A stretch of DNA of 20,990 nt from a virus. The stretch spans positions 1 to 20,990 of IMG/VR virus record IMGVR_UViG_3300009413_000109; one strand, 5' to 3'. A program made the position numbers and the translations under genes. Shown here piece after piece: positions 19,905-20,990 of this stretch (its first letter is position 1; every line of letters starts with the position of its first letter). Below the pieces are notes generated by a model, which was not told where the DNA came from, searched no databases, and saw only the letters and a program-made list of their open reading frames with translations.

Positions 19905-20171
19905 ATGAGGACTCGTGAAGCTAGGCGCATGAAAAGGCGTGCCTTAAAACGAGTACGAATTTTAGGTCATCGACCTTCATTAATATCAGGTGAAGGTGCA
20001 TTGCATCTGTACGGATGCCTAGAACAAAACTGCTTTCATGTGCTTGAGTGTTGGGATAATCCAACCCAAGCCTGTGGCCAGATGATGCACAGCCCGTGTA
20101 CTCTCGCACTGGAACGCAGTTGGTGGAGGAGGCTTAGGTACAAAGCCTACAAACTCCTATCTGAATATTGA
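19905..20171 (+). CDS. Small basic cysteine-rich protein
   Basis: 88 aa from ATG 19905 (site GAGGGAGGA). Basic N-terminus (RTREARRMKRRALKRVRIL) followed by Cys38, 43, 49, 57 and 65 and His45, 62, enough to hold one zinc ion. It is a possible nucleic-acid-binding protein. The longer open frame back to 19842 overlaps the previous gene and has no site. Confidence 0.65.
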   Translation: MRTREARRMKRRALKRVRILGHRPSLISGEGALHLYGCLEQNCFHVLECWDNPTQACGQMMHSPCTLALERSWWRRLRYKAYKLLSEY

Positions 20172-20181
20172 GGAGACAGAT

Positions 20182-20403
20182 ATGGGATACAAAAGCGAGG
20201 TTCTCGTTAACGGCGAGTGGGGAAGTAACAGTATCGTCTGGCCTGACAGGGCGTCAGCCGAAAAGGCGGCAGCAGATCTCTACTTACGTTGGATGCTGAC
20301 ACTGGGCCACCGTGCCGTTGAAGTTGACGAGAAGCCCAATCGGCCCACTTGGGACGAGTGGGTGGCAGAGCACGGACTACCACCCCGAAGCGTGACGTTA
20401 TAA
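20182..20403 (+). CDS. Conserved small phage protein
   Basis: 73 aa with TGAGGAGACAG before ATG. It fits a common small phage family: a short beta hairpin (YKSEVLVNGEWGSNSI), then FAT/PDRASAEKAAADLYLRWMLTLGHRAVEVDEKPN, where A-x-x-A-x-x-L-x-x-RW and R-x-V-E are typical. The function is unknown. Last gene of the accessory run. Confidence 0.75.
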   Translation: MGYKSEVLVNGEWGSNSIVWPDRASAEKAAADLYLRWMLTLGHRAVEVDEKPNRPTWDEWVAEHGLPPRSVTL

Positions 20404-20420
20404 ACGGACCATACAATAAG

Positions 20421-20466
20421 AAAAACCCCCTGCGCTAATCAAGTTGGATTTGATTAGGGCAGGGGG
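20421..20466 (-). terminator. Intrinsic terminator facing minus-strand transcripts
   Basis: Arms CCCCCTGC-G-CTAATCAA (20426-20442) and TTGATTAG-G-GCAGGGGG (20450-20466) pair over 16 bp with one G-G mismatch and a 7-nt loop. On the minus strand the stem is followed by TTTTTCTTATT; on the plus strand it is followed by AAAAGG. It therefore stops transcription coming from the right, through the pentamer array. Confidence 0.82.
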
Positions 20467-20546
20467 AAAAGGAGTGGGGAAGGGGGGCTAACCCAAACCT
20501 ATTTTTTTTCTCATTGTCCGTTAAAACGATAACACAAAGAGGAGGT

Positions 20547-20660
20547 ATGTGTTACATCGTCATCGCGAACTTAATCACCTATGACATTCATAGCAACAAA
20601 AACATGGCAGGGCGTGGTGGGGCGGGGCAAGGCCCGGTACGGTTCGGTAATGCAAGGTAA
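20547..20660 (+). CDS. Small ORF running into the pentamer array
   Basis: 37 aa: MCYIVIANLITYDIHSNKN followed by MAGRGGAGQGPVRFGNAR. AAAGAGGAGGT precedes the ATG, though spacing from GGAGG is only one base (five from AAAGAGG). The second half is encoded by array pentamers, so the array appears to have replaced or invaded the original 3' part. It could also be a chance frame. Confidence 0.35.
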   Translation: MCYIVIANLITYDIHSNKNMAGRGGAGQGPVRFGNAR

Positions 20661-20990
20661 GGCATAGTAGCGGGGCACGGTCAGGCAGGGCGAGGCGGGG
20701 CAAAGTTCGGCAACGCAACGCAAGGCATAGTAGCAGGGCACGGTCAGGCAAGGCCAAGCTGTGCTTGGCGCGGTCGGGCGCGGCAAGGCAAGGCATAGTA
20801 GCAAGGCGTGGTGCAGTGGGGCTGGGTCAGGCGGGGCGGGGCACGGCTGGGCGTGGCGAGGCAAGGCATAGTAGCGGGGCCAGGCAAAGCAAGGCGGGGC
20901 GCGGCAGGGCTGGGTTAGGCCAAGCTTGGCCCGGCATGGCAAGGCGGGGCGTGGCCCGGCCAGGCAAAGCAGCGCAAGGCATAGTAGCAC
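20604..20990. repeat. NNNGY pentamer array punctuated by AAGGCATAGTAGC
   Basis: Five blocks of consecutive pentamers, 12, 11, 12, 13 and 21 units, each ending AAGGC and followed by the octamer ATAGTAGC (20664, 20727, 20795, 20868, 20981). All 69 pentamers read end in G then C or T; 58 end in GGC or GGT, with the first two bases free. The plus strand is G-rich. Phase is kept without a single slip. The array continues past the window edge. No gene in either strand looks real through it. Confidence 0.95.

Noticed and set aside
20571-20990. Minus-strand open frame of 139 codons, Pro/Cys/Leu-rich, through the pentamer array
   Set aside because: The openness follows from the RCNNN composition, which rarely makes stops; a second frame is open as well. 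No ribosome site or start is visible, and the blocks are not multiples of three.
20604-20990. CRISPR array
   Set aside because: The constant 13-mer is too short, the intervals differ widely (63 to 113), and the intervening DNA is pentamer-periodic rather than unique spacers. No cas genes are present.

Overview
The window is part of the genome of a tailed double-stranded DNA bacteriophage (Caudoviricetes), probably a marine or freshwater lineage. The evidence is a head-morphogenesis module in a typical order: terminase large subunit, portal, small protein, GroES-like co-chaperonin, scaffold, conserved head-region protein, capsid-associated protein, major capsid protein, next structural gene. 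There are no ribosomal RNA, intact tRNA or host housekeeping genes. The host cannot be read from the sequence. Strong GGAGG-type ribosome sites and one near-perfect sigma-54 promoter point to a proteobacterial-type host.

Bases 1-7983, minus strand: the packaging and head operon, read right to left from terL (start 7983) to the major capsid protein (end 135). An intrinsic terminator follows the capsid gene, and the first codons of the next structural gene sit at the window edge. Tail, lysis, replication and integrase genes are not visible.

Bases 7984-10212: a control region and a probable moron. Roughly 800 noncoding bases hold an 18-bp palindrome, a TATACCAGC repeat family, GC-rich hairpins, CCGAA-type iterons and a sigma-54 promoter match. 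Then comes one plus-strand gene (8800-9585) with its own intrinsic terminator, a (CAGT)8 microsatellite, and the minus-strand terminase small subunit (9772-10212). The moron thus separates terS from terL.

Bases 10211-20403, plus strand: about 30 small, tightly packed accessory genes, mostly conserved phage hypotheticals. Recognisable members are a GP88-family protein, a DUF932 protein, several small CX2C proteins and several small phage families without names. Many starts are preceded by one of two recurrent hairpin plus Shine-Dalgarno modules, comparable in concept to the start-associated sequences of cluster K mycobacteriophages. One gene (10837) has been cut short by a 61-bp insertion made of a direct and an inverted copy of part of the scaffold gene.

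Bases 20404-20990: a terminator facing minus-strand transcription, a small plus ORF, and a striking array of pentanucleotides of form NNNGY (mostly NNGGC). The array is punctuated by the exact 13-mer AAGGCATAGTAGC and runs off the window edge. It is the strongest candidate here for something undescribed. Next in interest are the hairpin-SD modules, the foldback insertion and the sigma-54/iteron moron.
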